From Hypomesus transpacificus (taxonomy: Eukaryota; Chordata; Actinopteri; Osmeriformes; Osmeridae): 64,000 nucleotides of DNA. The notes below the pieces were generated by a model, which saw nothing but the letters and a program-made list of their open reading frames with translations, had not been told where the DNA came from and did not search any database. Below, piece by piece: positions 25,171-36,249 of the stretch. The position numbers and the translations under genes were made by a program. Where the stretch lies: assembly GCF_021917145.1 (NCBI RefSeq), contig NC_061061.1, positions 3,171,390 to 3,235,389 of the forward strand. Direction: 5' to 3'. The stretch's first letter is position 1; every line of letters starts with the position of its first letter.

Positions 25171-28100
25171 ATGCCGACGCCTTCTGCATTGGCTGTGGCA
25201 ACGTCACTGTGACCACCTGAGGTGCCAGTTTGACTGAACAGTGTCAATAAGAGGATCAAAGAGGAAGAAGAGGAGAGGATGGAGATGGAGAGGGACAGTG
25301 AGCCGTCGATGGGATCACTCACCTTCTCAGCTTTGCGTCGTCCGGGTGGGACCCTGTGGGACCCAGACCTGCGATGCCTCACTCCTTCGTCTGAAATGTC
25401 ACCCAAGAATCCATCCAGGGAGACAAAGTCTTTAGATTTTTTTTGAGGAGAGGGGGGTAGAACATGTATTTGTTAATGCCACTTTTGTCAATGTCAAAAA
25501 GAAAATATCAATTGCATTCTCTCCTTAGCTATATATCAGTGTTTCCCACACATAGACTAATGTGTGGCGGTGCGCCACAAAATCAACACCGGCCGCCACA
25601 CATTGCGTTTCGTAAAACATTTTTTTTATCACTATTTAGGTTAAAACACGCAGCGTATTCGTTCAGCTGCATTTCCTTTCGCCTGCTCTCCCTCCGTCTC
25701 TCTGTCACTCATGCGTCTTTCTCACATATGCATACAGTCACAACGTCAGCACACGTTAGCAACAATGCATACATATGCCGTTCTAGTAAGACCGACAGCT
25801 ATATCAGCGAGCCTTCAGCATTAGTGCGTAGCTAAAAGTCGAGGAAAGTTGAGGCTACTTTTCGCTAGGTACCTTACTCACATTTACATTTAGCAGACGC
25901 TCTTATCCAGAGCGAATTACAGTACTCGAAGTTTCCCCTTCGTTCTTTTGGCGAGAAGTCTCAAGAGCTAGCTTACCCGGCGTCATGGAGCCGACCAGTT
26001 AAATAGTTGTTTAGCACTAGCGTTGCTACATGCATAATGCAGAAATGATATGTTAGTTGTTGTTAATTTGTGAAGGTGTGAATCATTTTGGATTAATATT
26101 ACATTAAATGTAAAATAATTTTTTACCCCCCCCACCCCACCCCTCCCCGCCACAATTAGATTTCTAATCTGTGGGAAACACTGATATATGAACTATGGTT
26201 TTTGAGAAGGAGCTCTTTAAACCTACCTTGACTAAACCGTGGGCCGAGGCCCCTCCTTCTGCTGGGAGAGGTGGAGTTAGACACGGCCCTGACTTCCAGG
26301 TCCGAGTCGTAGTCGAGCAGGTCGAAGTACGAGCGCGGCTTCACACAGCGCTTGGGCTGCTTCCTAACGGACGAACTCTGGCCGTCTCCATGGAGACCCG
26401 ACAGGGACCCCTCAACCCCGTCCCCTTCCTCGTTACTGGAGTGACCCCCACTGGCAGACAGCCGTCTGCGCTTAAAAGGGCCTGGGAGGAGAGAGGGGCG
26501 GCTGTTTTTGGTCTTGTTCGTGCGCTTTGGTTGAGGACAAGGATACAACAGGAAGGAACGGGTGTCCTACCTTTGGGAAACTTTCCACTCAGACGGCGAG
26601 CCTTTCTCTCCTCGATCTGATCGCATCGTTTGAAGCTTGGTGCGAGAGAGAAAGTTATTTAGGTTTGTTTTAAGGAACACCAATCAGCGTTTCCTGAAAA
26701 ACTGGATCAGACAAACAAGTTAAAAAAAAAAAAAAACTTACACACAACACTGCCGTTTGGTATTTGGACCACCAAATTTAGGTTTGTCGAGGCAGTTCAT
26801 GCACTTGCCACAGTCGTCCTCATGGTTACAGCCCTTGCATACTCCACATCTCCGAGAGCGATAACCAAATGGACCAAGGCCCTTCCGTTTGGCAAAACCA
26901 GAAGATTTTCGGACCTTGGTGACCTTCTGGTCTGAGAGGAGAGGGCTATCTCGCCCAGAAGGAGACCCAACTCCTAACAATGAAAAGGAAAGCAGTTATT
27001 ACAATGTATAAGGAACACATCAAATTATCTTTGCATTGTCATCTACTGAATATACTGCTGTTCAAATTCATTTTGTATATGCTGATTTTTTTTAAAGACA
27101 GTATAAGGACTTGTACAGGTAATTAGCTTTCACTGAATCTACCTTGGGTGGGAGAGGGGGATATGCCGGTTCTTTCATGCAGGGGTAGAGCACTGAGTCT
27201 GGGGATGTCGTCAGACACCACGGCCCTGGGTTGGCCCAGCACTACCGCTGCTGCTCGACACACGTGCTTAATACGTGGCCCTCCCGCTCTGCGGAACTCC
27301 TGACAGATAGGAGAGACATGCTGGGGCTGTAACAAATATTCAAAAAAAAACACAAAAACAACATACATTGGATGAGTCGAGTAGGTGAACCCACACTGAT
27401 CAAATATGACTGCACAAGAGAAACAGATTAGAAAGCGGGAAGGGATTACAAATACAACATTTTAGACATCATATTTCATTCTTGAGCAGATGCATTTATC
27501 CAAAGCGACATACAAAGAGTGATATCACCAAGGCATGAAGAACTGAGATTAACGTGAATGTTCCTTTACCTGTGAAAGCGGGGGCTCGTTCTTGTCTGGG
27601 CCTGCAGACTCAAGCTGCCCTTTCTGTTTCCTCCTGCATCTCTTTGCTGTGGCATCTCTGGACGCAGCACCAGCAGGGCCTGACAATAGCTGTGGGGGAC
27701 AAACAGGTTCTGGTATTTACATTATTTAAAACCCTTGACTCTTCTCATGAAATACATCTTAAAGGTTTATGTAGGTTTTATATACGATTTTAAAGTTAAA
27801 ATCGTATATAAATATAACATAATCGTATGCATTCTCCTTTATAACATAACATTCAGATCGACATTCTTGAATAGATTACCCCGGAAGATTTGAGCTGCTT
27901 CTGCTGGTCGATTTTGATGAGCTGGACCTTGGCTTTCTTGAGGAGGTTAAACATCCTCTTGTTCGCACCCGTGAGCCGAACTCTTTGTGAGGCTCCTTTC
28001 TCCTCGGACACAAGGTCCCTGTCAGCAGCCCCATACAGCTCCCGCCCTGGCTCCCGCATCTCTACTTCTGACACGTGAGAGACAGACATGTCACAGTTTA

Positions 28101-31100
28101 GGAGGACCCAGCGCTGAAACCAACCTGGTGCATCCATGCTAACTTGCGGTGAAAACGCAGGGTACTCCGCTTACCTGTTTTTATCCCCTCGCCCCTCGTC
28201 ACGTCCTCCTGCTCTCCGTACTGAAACGTCAAAAACTTGGAGTTCATTGTCCTGACGCACACCGAAACTTTTCGCACGACTCCGGGGGAATCAAGGTCTT
28301 CTATCTTCAGTTTGGATTTGCCTTTCACTGTGCTTGTGTGTCGTTGTCTGAGACTGATGCTCTTGACTTCATCATCCAGGCCTTCTGCTATGTCAATGGA
28401 AGATGACAGAGTATTGCAGACGCCATCTCCCTTCTTTCCTTTCCTTTTGGGAAGTCCTGGATGTAACTTTTTCAGTTTCTTGTAAATCTTGAGATGAGCA
28501 GTTTGCTTGCTGAACTTGTAGGGACGTTTCTTTTTCTGAACAGTTGGGGGATCGGTTGCAGAGTCGGAGGGTACTTGGAATTCTTTGGATAAAAGGATAT
28601 TTTCGTACTCGTTCTCGATAGTTTTGTCCAGTGTATATACCTCTTCACCAGACTCGCCTGGCACATGCCACTTGAAACTGGGATTCCGCAAAAGTGATTT
28701 CCTCTTTCCAGATTGCTTTTCTAAGGACAAGCTGTCAGTCAGATCCGTGGTTTCCTCTAGTTCCTGAGTTGAGAACAAATCCAGGTCCAACTGAGCCTCA
28801 GTCAGGAAGTCCTCTTCATCAACGGGGAGGTCAGGGGTCAGCTCGCTCCCTGTGGCATCATCTCTTCTCCTTCCTGGCCGTGGGTGCAGGCCAAACAGGT
28901 GACCTTTCTTAGGAGAGTTTCGACGCGGCAAAACAGACATACCAGCATCGTCCATAAACCTCTGTGGAGTCTTGATCACCCGTGATGACCGGGCGCTCAC
29001 AACCGGCATGATGAAGTGTTTGATGTTCTTGAGGAACTTTGATTTTCCAGGATGGGAATCCAAGATATCACACTGCTGTTCGTCAATTGATGTGTCTTCT
29101 GCTTCCTGTTTCAAAGCCTGCTGGGCAAGGTCAATTTCAAGGGCTTTGCTAGCCCTCTTTCGTTGCTTTTTTGATCCAAGGAATTGAAGACTTGAAGCAG
29201 AAATCTGCTTCCTTTTATACTTAGTTTTAAGGATTCCAATCAGTTTGGAGTTAGGAGTAGGTGTGGAAGCAGTCACTGGAGTGGGAATATCATCCATCTT
29301 TTCAACGCTTTTAGACACATCACTAGTCAAGTCAGTTTGATCACTCTTTCTTTCTCTAGGCTTCTGCCTCTGTTGCCTCTGTCCTATTAGGCTTCTCCTC
29401 CGCTTTTTGCCATGTTGGAATGGTCGTTTGTGAAGGTGTGATTTAGTCTGTTCTATTGTAGGGTGCTCTGACACATTTCCAATCTCTCTTTGCTGGGTGT
29501 CAGACTCTACTTTGACCACTGGCTGACTGTCGGTAGAAGTCAATGCTTCAGATGGTGCCAATTCGGGCTCCAGTGTTTTCGTGGGGTCAGGTGAAACTGC
29601 GCCCTTCTTCCTTGGAACAGGCCTCTTCCTTGTTGAAAGGCTTGTCCGTCTCCTTCTGGGTTTGGAGGCCACAGGCAATGGGGTGGGTTCTTCTGTCTGC
29701 CATTCTGCTTCATTGGCAAGGCTGTGTGAAGCATCCTCAGCAGGCATCTGTGAAGGGTGTTCAGGAGCCACCTGGGCAGAATTGTCTGTTGCTACTTGTG
29801 GAGAATCCTCTTTAGCCTCCTCTGGAGAATCCTCTTTAGCCTCCTCTGGAGAATCCTCTTTAGCCACCTGTGGGGAATCATCTTTACCCCCCTGTGGAGA
29901 GTCATCTTTTGCCACCTGTGGAAGGTCATGTTTAGCCACCTGTGGAAGGTCATCTTTAGCCACCTGTGGCGAGTCCTCCTGAGGGGATTCATCAACAGGT
30001 ATGTGCGAAGGATCTTCAGAATTTGGACTTGATTTTATTTTGCGTTTATGTGTTGTCCATGGTTTATGACTTCCACGCTTCTTCCGTGGGGTAGCCAGGT
30101 TTGATTTTCTCTTCCCTGCTTTCTCCTCTGGGGAATTTGCCATGACTTTGGGGTCCGGAGAAGGTACCGTCTCTTCCAGTATTTCACTTATTTCTTTTGT
30201 GACTTCTTCTTTGTCATCAGGCACAGAACTAGCTTTCTGAATCAAGAATGATGGCTTTGAGCTTTTACGTTTACCAGGTGAGGAGACTTTTTTTATCTGA
30301 AGAGGTGGCACAACTTTCACAATGGCTTCCCCAGAATCAGTTTGGATGGCCTCCGGTGGATATGGCAGGGTTAATTGTTCCACTTCTGTCTGAGGAGACA
30401 ACTCATTTTCAAGTGACATCTCCTCCTTCTGTTTTTTGGAAGACTTTGCATCACTATGTGTTGGGTCAATCTTTTCAGAAATAGCGATGGTAGTGGCTTC
30501 TATCTTTTCCTTGTCCTCTGGATCCTTGACACTGGAGTCGGATAGAGAGGCTTTCACACCTTCAGTGGTATGCTCTTGGCCTTCTGTTACTGTGACAGTA
30601 GTTCCAGAATCCTGCACTTTAGTGCTTTTTCCCTTCACTAACGTAAGCGTCCACACAAACTTGCTCCGTTTCTTTCGGGAAGAGCTCTTTTTCAGAGAAT
30701 CATTCAATTTGGGGTTTTTGACTCGTATCAGTTTCAAACCTGGGATTTTCATATCTTTATCTTTAAAAGGCAGGCCATCACTGCAATCAACAGCTGACTT
30801 TTCAGGCTCTGTGGTTAACTGAACATGGACGTCTGCCACTCTCAGATCTTTACGCAGCCTCTTACTTTCTTTCTGCTTGCCCTTTCTGAGCATTGGTTTA
30901 GCCTCTTCTATTCTTGACACTTCTAGCAGTGACTCAGCCAGACGTACTTTGTTACTACTCTGTTTATCTGGTTTTATTGCCGTGTCTCTCTCCGCTTCAG
31001 AAAGTGTATGACTAGTCCGTCTTCTCCGTCTGATAACCAGTTTATTGACTTCAGTGCTTTCATCTGTGATACTTACTTTCTGCTTGGATTTCTTGACATT

Positions 31101-33761
31101 TGTTTTTGGCTCTGTATTTCCACTGTCCAGTGCAATATCACTTCTGCGTGCTGATCTTTTACCCTCAGTGTTTTGGTCGTCGACCTCAACTTTGGTTCTG
31201 TTTTGAACACTGGGTTCTGCCATCTTGGATGCGGATCGTCCACGTCGCCTTGCTGGTGTAGCTCCCCCTCCCTCGTCTTCAGTACCATTCAGATGTTGTC
31301 CTTCATCTGCCTGCATTTCTGTCTTTAATTTGACATTTGCAGTGGCTATATGGTCCCCCTGGATATCTTTTTCTTTTGACTGAAATTGAAATCCTTTAAT
31401 TTTCAGCTTCTGATGCGCCACCTTTTCTTTCTTGACTGTCTTTTTGGCCACCAACTTTATAGTAATCCTTGGAGTTGTTAAGGATGGCCCGTTTTTTGAA
31501 GAACGCTTCACCTTGGCTGCAGTTGAGAGCTTGGTTTTCGAATACTTTTTACCATCTTTAGCTAGTTCTGCATCAAGAGCAGGTAAACTGTGGACGTCCT
31601 GTGAGGATTCTAAATCCTCTTCTTCAGGAGCTGGTGATGCATCGCCTCTCTCTTCAGAGGGAGCTGCAATAGGCGGCTTCTCACAAGTTTGTTTTGCTTT
31701 CCCACTTACAGGATCACCTATGAAGGCAAATATAAAGGCATGAAATACAGAAACAAATTACAATAACAATGGAACTTGTTCACGTGCACTGAACTTAAAG
31801 GGACATGGTAAGCAGCAAACATGGGTCCTCTTTTGATTAATTAGTAATAATAAAGCCATTGTAACAAATGTGCAGGACATGTGTGGTTTAGCAAATCAAT
31901 GATAAGGGACTGAATGGGAATGTGTGCTTATCACACTTACCTTTAGCAGGATTGTGTCTGGACCGTAGAGGTCCTTTGTAGCCTGTTCTCTCAGTTTCAA
32001 ATCCTTTGAAATCATCCCCCTGAAATACATACATTCAAATGAGAACAGACTTCATACAGGTTGATAACTAATGGAATAGAAAGTTGAAATCATTTATTTC
32101 ATAGATTACATAATTTGACATGGAACGGTGGGTGACTGGTTATTCATATTAGGTGTTTATGCTAGGATAGATTAAATCACTAAACAGCTGACCATACTCA
32201 GGGAGTAATAATGCTATTCAAGCAGATCAATATATTTATAAAATGTGATATCAACTCGCGAGCACTAAACGTGGGATACCTCAAGGTGCATTACTAACCA
32301 TTGGATTGTAGGCCAACATATGGGCTCAAAACACATCTTTCACATGATCTCTTCCTTAGGGTAAAACCCCGCTTTTCATCATTTTCTGGATAGTATTACT
32401 ATGAAACCACAAGCAGTGTGGTCTACAGCTGGATTCCTTCATCAGAATCTATAAATATTTAGTCGTGGTGGGAACTGGTGGTAATAAGGAATATGTGTTC
32501 TGCTACCGTACCGCCACTCAGTGTGACTGCGCCAAAAGCGACCGCAGAAAGCAATCAACGAAAATTACATTTTGTACTTAATAACACCTGTCTGCGTAGT
32601 TTAGTTTACTTGTTTAAAACACAAAAAGATCGTGGTCGACAGGTATTAAAACTAGTTGCACTTCCATCAGTCATGAAACTGTAGTAGCTAATCTAGACAG
32701 CTAGCTAGACTAGCTAGCTTTCTAACGTTCAGCAAGGTACAGTACTAGCCCCTCCCCCGTTAGCTGGAGTACCACAAGGCTAGTAGTTAGGTAGCTAGCG
32801 ACTGCTAAAATCTTACAATTAGCTCCAGACCAGAATAACTGCTGGCAAGTAAATACATCAGTCAACTGTGTATAAAGATGATCATCTGATAGCAAATCAA
32901 ATCTTGGAAAGGATGGTGTAAAGCAAAAGCTACACTAACCACCGTTACTGGAGCTCACACACAAGTAGTTCACGTTAGGTTGCTGGCTAGCTGACTAGCT
33001 TGCCTTCCCCTTTGTTAGTTAGCTAGCGAGTATCGAACGACTCTGGCTATTCACTGGAAATAAAAAGAACACTTTGAATGTTGACAATTATGTTTAAGAG
33101 GCGGACGTCGTCCGAATAGTTATCTGAATGCAAAGCATGCATTTTAAAACTAGTCTCCAACTGAGAAATAGTGTCCATAAAGATAAGGTAAATATATTGT
33201 AATCGTTAAAAGTTATTATGCATGTGTACTGCAGCGGTACAGAGACCTGTCCCTTCCCAGCAATTATACGTATCCTGACCTCTCTGTAAGCAATGTTGAC
33301 ACTTCTTCCGATGCTTGCTAATGTTAGCTACTAACGTTTCTACTTCTACTAGCTAGCTAAACGTTCTCATAACACTCATTCACATATGGATACATAAAAG
33401 GTTGTGGAAAAAAAGAAAAAAAAATACTAACTCCGGGAGAGATTTGGGATCTCACCTCTTCACTCCCACTTGAGCTGTATCCAGCCTGACCAAGGCTCTT
33501 GTGGTTCGCCTCTATCCCAAGTAAGCGCAAATGAGACTGGTCCTCGTTTAACGACAGTACCAGGCTAGTGGGCCGTGGGCCTCCGTTGGTCGCATCATCA
33601 GCATCTACCCCTGAGCGTCCCAGCTGCCAGCGCTTCTCAGAGCGCAAACGGCTACGAGACGACCATGGCCGACCGGGGAAGCGACCACGGGGCGCAGCAG
33701 TACCACCTTGGCCTCCTGTGGCAGCCGCGGTTGCTGATCCGCATCCCGCTGCCGCCATCAT
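9785..33761 (-). CDS. kmt2b: Histone-lysine N-methyltransferase 2B (MLL-family H3K4 methyltransferase)
   Basis: There are 35 coding exons, 11,622 nt, about 3,873 aa (human KMT2B 2,715). In 5'-3' order: 33761-33456, 32019-31941, 31717-28175, 28067-27880, 27689-27570, 27326-27143, 26973-26742, 26635-26571, 26481-26227, 25390-25323, 25084-24974, 23628-23515, 23398-23252, 23076-22984, 22766-22649, 22496-22383, 21299-21115, 20946-20845, 20361-20251, 19878-19802, 19452-19116, 18879-18742, 18633-18475, 18358-18241, 18131-18053, 16989-16829, 16715-16551, 16441-13294, 12980-12868, 12740-12600, 12349-12097, 11452-11345, 11158-11075, 10771-10642, 10060-9785. Every junction keeps phase. Nuclear enzyme that trimethylates H3K4 at promoters within the WRAD/menin complex. 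Domain order: menin-binding motif, CXXC, PHD1-3, bromodomain-like, ePHD, FYRN, taspase site, FYRC, WIN, SET, post-SET. KMT2B is preferred over KMT2A because PSENEN, LIN37, HSPB6, PROSER3 and IGFLR1 are neighbours. The start is one of two tandem ATGs (33761 or 33758). Which teleost duplicate this is cannot be told. Confidence 0.95.
11624..12068. mobile_element. hAT-like non-autonomous element in a KMT2B intron
   Basis: Ends CAGGGGTTTTCAAC / GTTGAAAAACCCTG. The flanking octamers are CAATACAT and AAATACAT (7 of 8 match), as expected for hAT. A GC/GT-rich stretch near 11700-11755 lies inside. Confidence 0.7.
12351..12388. repeat. (TG)19 microsatellite abutting a splice acceptor
   Basis: A pure TG run on the plus strand, read as CA on the KMT2B transcript. 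It ends at the CAG of the exon 31 acceptor. Confidence 0.95.
13294..16441 (-). other. kmt2b: KMT2B large exon 28: taspase site and transactivation region
   Basis: A 3,148-nt exon, about residues 2457-3506, Ser/Pro/Thr-rich. QLDGVDDG near residues 2758-2765 is the taspase-1 cleavage motif, identical to human KMT2B at this position; cleavage yields N- and C-terminal halves. [12 protein letters not shown] and [13 protein letters not shown]-like blocks match conserved C-terminal KMT2B segments. Confidence 0.9.
16829..18358 (-). other. kmt2b: KMT2B exons 24-26: FYRN domain
   Basis: Exons 18358-18241, 18131-18053 and 16989-16829. The sequence has [42 protein letters not shown] and RRCKYTCTV, the expected FYRN pattern. 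FYRN pairs with FYRC after taspase cleavage. A hAT-like element occupies the intron between exons 25 and 26. Confidence 0.9.
17056..18020. mobile_element. hAT-like element, 965 bp, in a KMT2B intron
   Basis: Termini TAGGGCTGGGCGGTAT and, reversed, TAGGGGTGGGCGGTAT. The flanking octamers GTATAAAT and GAATGAAT match at 6 of 8 bases. No transposase frame is visible. Confidence 0.65.
18475..18879 (-). other. kmt2b: KMT2B exons 22-23: extended PHD finger
   Basis: Exons 18879-18742 and 18633-18475. The sequence has [47 protein letters not shown] and FQDDKKVYC, all aligning with the mammalian ePHD. The intervening intron is only 108 nt and has no in-frame stop. Confidence 0.9.
19116..21299 (-). other. 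kmt2b: KMT2B exons 17-21: bromodomain-like region and HCF-1-binding motif
   Basis: Exons 21299-21115, 20946-20845, 20361-20251, 19878-19802 and 19452-19116 cover about residues 1913-2183. Helical segments ([30 protein letters not shown]) match the bromodomain-like region of KMT2B. EHVY near residue 2080 fits the (D/E)HxY HCF-1-binding motif; human KMT2B has DHVY. The last exon ends in CSLCQKYGD, the start of the extended PHD. Confidence 0.85.
21354..22055. mobile_element. DNA transposon with 3-bp target duplication
   Basis: Starts AGGTGCGTTCGACATC and ends with the inverse of AGGTGTTCGACTTC. TCT flanks both sides (21351-21353 and 22056-22058). It is about 700 bp with no transposase recognised; a PIF/Harbinger-type insertion is one possibility. 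It sits in the KMT2B intron between exons 16 and 17. Confidence 0.6.
22383..23628 (-). other. kmt2b: KMT2B exons 12-16: PHD finger cluster 1-3
   Basis: Five exons, about residues 1718-1913. Cys/His spacing for three PHD fingers is visible: [26 protein letters not shown] (PHD1), [20 protein letters not shown] (PHD2) and [27 protein letters not shown] (PHD3). PHD3 retains the acidic stretch and the Trp expected in an H3K4me3 reader. Confidence 0.9.
23872..24832. mobile_element. hAT-like element with perfect 8-bp target duplication
   Basis: Begins TAGGGCTGTCAGG and ends GGCCTA. Both flanks read GATTTGAC (23864-23871 and 24833-24840). It is 961 bp, with no intact transposase. It lies between KMT2B exons 11 and 12. 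Confidence 0.75.
25137..25169. repeat. (CA)n microsatellite
   Basis: A pure CA run in the KMT2B intron just upstream of exon 11. Confidence 0.95.
25537..26183. mobile_element. hAT-like element with CAGTGTTTCCCACA ends
   Basis: Terminal inverted repeats CAGTGTTTCCCACA on both ends, with an adjacent inverted TGTGGCGG. 647 bp. A piece of the common fish SINE/LINE tail (ATTTAGCAGACGCTCTTATCC, 25884 on) lies inside. The element stops 44 bp from the donor of KMT2B exon 9. Confidence 0.7.
26571..26973 (-). other. kmt2b: KMT2B exons 7-8: CXXC zinc finger
   Basis: Exons 26973-26742 and 26635-26571, about residues 1474-1573. The sequence has [31 protein letters not shown] and [10 protein letters not shown]. 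All cysteines of the CpG-binding CXXC fold are present. The intron splits the finger just after QCC, as in mammalian KMT2 genes. Confidence 0.92.
27779..27810. repeat. Perfect 15-bp inverted repeat, 2-nt loop
   Basis: TATATACGATTTTAA and its exact complement are separated by AG, in the KMT2B intron between exons 4 and 5. It could form a tight hairpin. Confidence 0.75.
28175..31717 (-). other. kmt2b: KMT2B large exon 3: basic, low-complexity N-terminal region
   Basis: A 3,543-nt exon, about residues 129-1310. It is rich in Lys, Arg and Ser with many short basic patches ([18 protein letters not shown]) that can act like AT-hooks. An octapeptide repeat lies at 29790-29985. The end carries the conserved blocks [18 protein letters not shown] and HLKIYKKL, known from KMT2A/B. 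The inflated length relative to human KMT2B comes largely from this exon and exon 28. Confidence 0.9.
29790..29985 (-). repeat. kmt2b: Coding minisatellite, 24-nt unit (octapeptide DSPQVAKE-like)
   Basis: About eight consecutive 24-nt units inside KMT2B exon 3 encode variants of D-(S/L)-P-(Q/E)-(V/E)-A-K-(D/E). Two adjacent units are identical at the protein level (DSPEEAKE). The reading frame stays open throughout. Confidence 0.85.
33456..33761 (-). other. kmt2b: KMT2B exon 1: menin-binding motif
   Basis: Encodes residues 1-102. It opens MMAAAGCGS and carries RGRFPGRP at residues 25-32, the counterpart of the mammalian KMT2B menin-binding motif. The exon ends GSEE before a GTGAGA donor. Confidence 0.85.
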
Positions 33762-34557
33762 AGCTTCACAACAACAACCGATAGCAACTTGGGGATAGAC
33801 GAGAGGGAAGGCGCGAGTTAGGGAGGGGGGCACCGCAATACTGCTGGGAAAGTGAGTCTTTTAGACACGGATTTGACAACGTTACGTGCAAAGGGATATA
33901 TAAACTGTATGTATAGCCTAATTTATGTTTGAAAATCGCAGTATTAAACCAAATGCAAATAATGGGACACCCAATCTCGTGTAGACGGTCAACTGGCTAC
34001 TCCACATTCAAAATAAAACAAAACTGTACATGACGATCAACTACAAAACCCAGATTCCCAAGTACAAATTTTACTATTTTGTGAATGGTCATGGCGCTCT
34101 CGCCTCTACACCTTTTGGTTGTCGCCCCCGTGTGCGTGTTTTACCTATGCGTGCCAAAAAATCCTTATTTTTGCGTTACTACATTGTCATTACATTATGC
34201 ACTGACTTTGTGAAATTAAATATAAATATTATTATTATTTACATATATATATATATTGTACAGTGTTACTTATTATTAGATGTATGTAATAGTAATAATA
34301 ATATTTTTTATGTAATTAAAAATACATAATTTTCGAATAACTACTCCCTCTTACGTGTGTTTTTAAAGGTTAATTGTAGAGACATTAACCAATTGGATTG
34401 GACGTGAAAGTTAAAGCACCGGGGGATGGCCCGGGAGACCAAATCAAATGACGTTGTACGCTCTGAAAATACGTCACGTGTACGTAGTGCAGGAAGCGGA
34501 ACAAGTGGAGAGGAATTTTCTTTTGTTTTGCGCTGTTAAATGCGAGTTTGAACGTCG
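33762..34557. promoter_or_regulatory. Head-to-head promoter of KMT2B (-) and PSENEN (+)
   Basis: Under 800 bp separate the KMT2B start codon from a likely PSENEN 5' UTR exon whose GTAAGA donor is at 34558. The PSENEN side has CRE/E-box-like ACGTCACGTG (34471-34480) followed by ETS-like GGAAGCGGAA. No TATA box is clear. Confidence 0.55.
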
Positions 34558-35204
34558 GTAAGAATTTTAAGCAGAGAATCGAACAGACATTTGACTGCTG
34601 TATACAGTAACCTCTCAGGTAAAATACACAGAAAATCACTAATGTCCTTGTGTTACACAGTGAACGCCATAAAGCAGGTAGATAGCCATTGTAGGTTACG
34701 TGAAAAGGCGTAGCCTAGCAAGCAAGCTAACCTGAATAGCACAGTTAGTGAATGTCAATTTGGCCAATAATTTGTTGTATATAGAGATATTTGATTTCAC
34801 CCTATATTAAGGAATTTTGATGAAATGTCGACTGACATATTAATATGCTACTTTTCAAGAAGTGATGTTTTGACTTTGCACGCCGTTTCCTATAGGGGGC
34901 AGTGTGTTATTAATGACGGATTGACACAAGGCCTTTATGTGGACTGAGATTGTACTTGGTAGTGCATTGTAAAGAGAACAGTTACACCATTGTTCTCGGC
35001 GGTCATAATGGGTGAATGCACACTTTCAATTTGAAAGTGTGCATTTACCATATGCAATTTCCAAAACTTCGAATTATTCAATTATGTTTTCAGTATCTAT
35101 GACTCCATTTAAAAACCTATTAACAATAAGTGTTTCATTTTCAGGTGTCCAAGAAAGCCTATCCAAACTGTCTGCTACTGTGAGTCAAATTACAGGAAAG
35201 CAGC

Positions 35205-35895
35205 ATGAATTTAGAACGCCTACCCAATGAGGAGAAACTCGGCTTATGCAGGAAATATTACCTCGGTAAGACTGGGCAGAGCAGCCTAGTTCTCTCCCAT
35301 ACTTAATAACAAACTTGTGTCGTCCCCCCCCCCCCCCGTCCCCCCCAAGTCTACAGTCAAAGTAGTCTGTTTCTGGTGGTGGTATTCTTGATCTTATCAC
35401 ACGTTTGTAGTGTAAACGGTGATGTTCAAATGACTGTCTATAATATGCCTGTTATCTAGTAGCATTGTGTCTGTTTTTCTCAGGTGGGTTTGCCTTCCTT
35501 CCGTTCTTGTGGTTGGTGAATGTGGTGTGGTTTTTCAGAGAAGCTTTTGTGAAGCCGGCATACACCGAACAACTTCAGATCAAAACATGTAAGTGTTCTA
35601 TATCAGTTAGTGGACAAGGTTTAAAACAACACAATATGCGAGAATGATGCACAAATGTACCTTTAGCTTAGAACCAAGATGTGTTCATTATAGGCTTTCA
35701 ATGTCTTGTAACTGAATGACTATCAACGGGATCTATTTGAATTCTTATTTTCCAGATGTAAAGCGATCGGCGTTAGGGTTGCTATTATGGGTAGCGGTAC
35801 TCACTACATGGATAACCATATTCCAACACTTCAGAGCACAGTGGGGAGAGGTGGCAGATTATCTCTCCTTCACAATTCCACTGGGCATACCATGA
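35205..35895 (+). CDS. psenen: Gamma-secretase subunit PEN-2 (presenilin enhancer 2)
   Basis: Exons 35205-35265, 35484-35588 and 35756-35895 give 101 aa, the same length as human PEN-2. The start [19 protein letters not shown] and the end [12 protein letters not shown] match the family almost residue for residue. Two hydrophobic segments are visible ([15 protein letters not shown] and [18 protein letters not shown]). PEN-2 is a small membrane subunit that triggers presenilin endoproteolysis and stabilises gamma-secretase. A 5' UTR exon probably ends at 34557 and splices to 35145 (TTTTCAG acceptor). It shares a promoter region with KMT2B and reads toward HSPB6. Confidence 0.97.
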
Positions 35896-36228
35896 GAAGC
35901 ACGACATGGAGAAAACTGAAAGTCACTGATGATCCACATACCAAAGCATGTCCCACATAGATCTGTAAAAAAAAAAATTCTCCTTTGACTGAAATAGTTA
36001 TGGGTGCATCGGGCTACTGTACTAATATAGACAACAGCAGAATTGATTGGCATAAGTAGCATAGGAACCATGCATAGGCTAATCATTGTTATTTCCTTGA
36101 CTTTAATGAATGGGGAAATGCTACGACTGCACCTTTCTCGAAATGTTCTAGTTGATTCAAAAGATTAATATTTTAGTGTGTGGAAGGTTGTACACTTTAG
36201 AACCTTTTTTACGACTGTATGTATGACA

Positions 36229-36234
36229 AATAAA
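36229..36234 (+). terminator. psenen: Candidate PSENEN poly(A) signal
   Basis: AATAAA, 334 bp past the PSENEN stop. Confidence 0.55.
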
Positions 36235-36249
36235 TCGTACGTCCATGAA

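Noticed and set aside
9785-33761. Naming the methyltransferase KMT2A
   Set aside because: Length is nearer KMT2A, but the neighbours (IGFLR1, PSENEN, HSPB6, PROSER3, LIN37), RGRFPGRP and the QLDGVDDG taspase site match KMT2B.
34238-34320. AT-rich tract near 34.25 kb as an origin or regulatory element
   Set aside because: It is a plain TA/ATT simple repeat with no additional structure.
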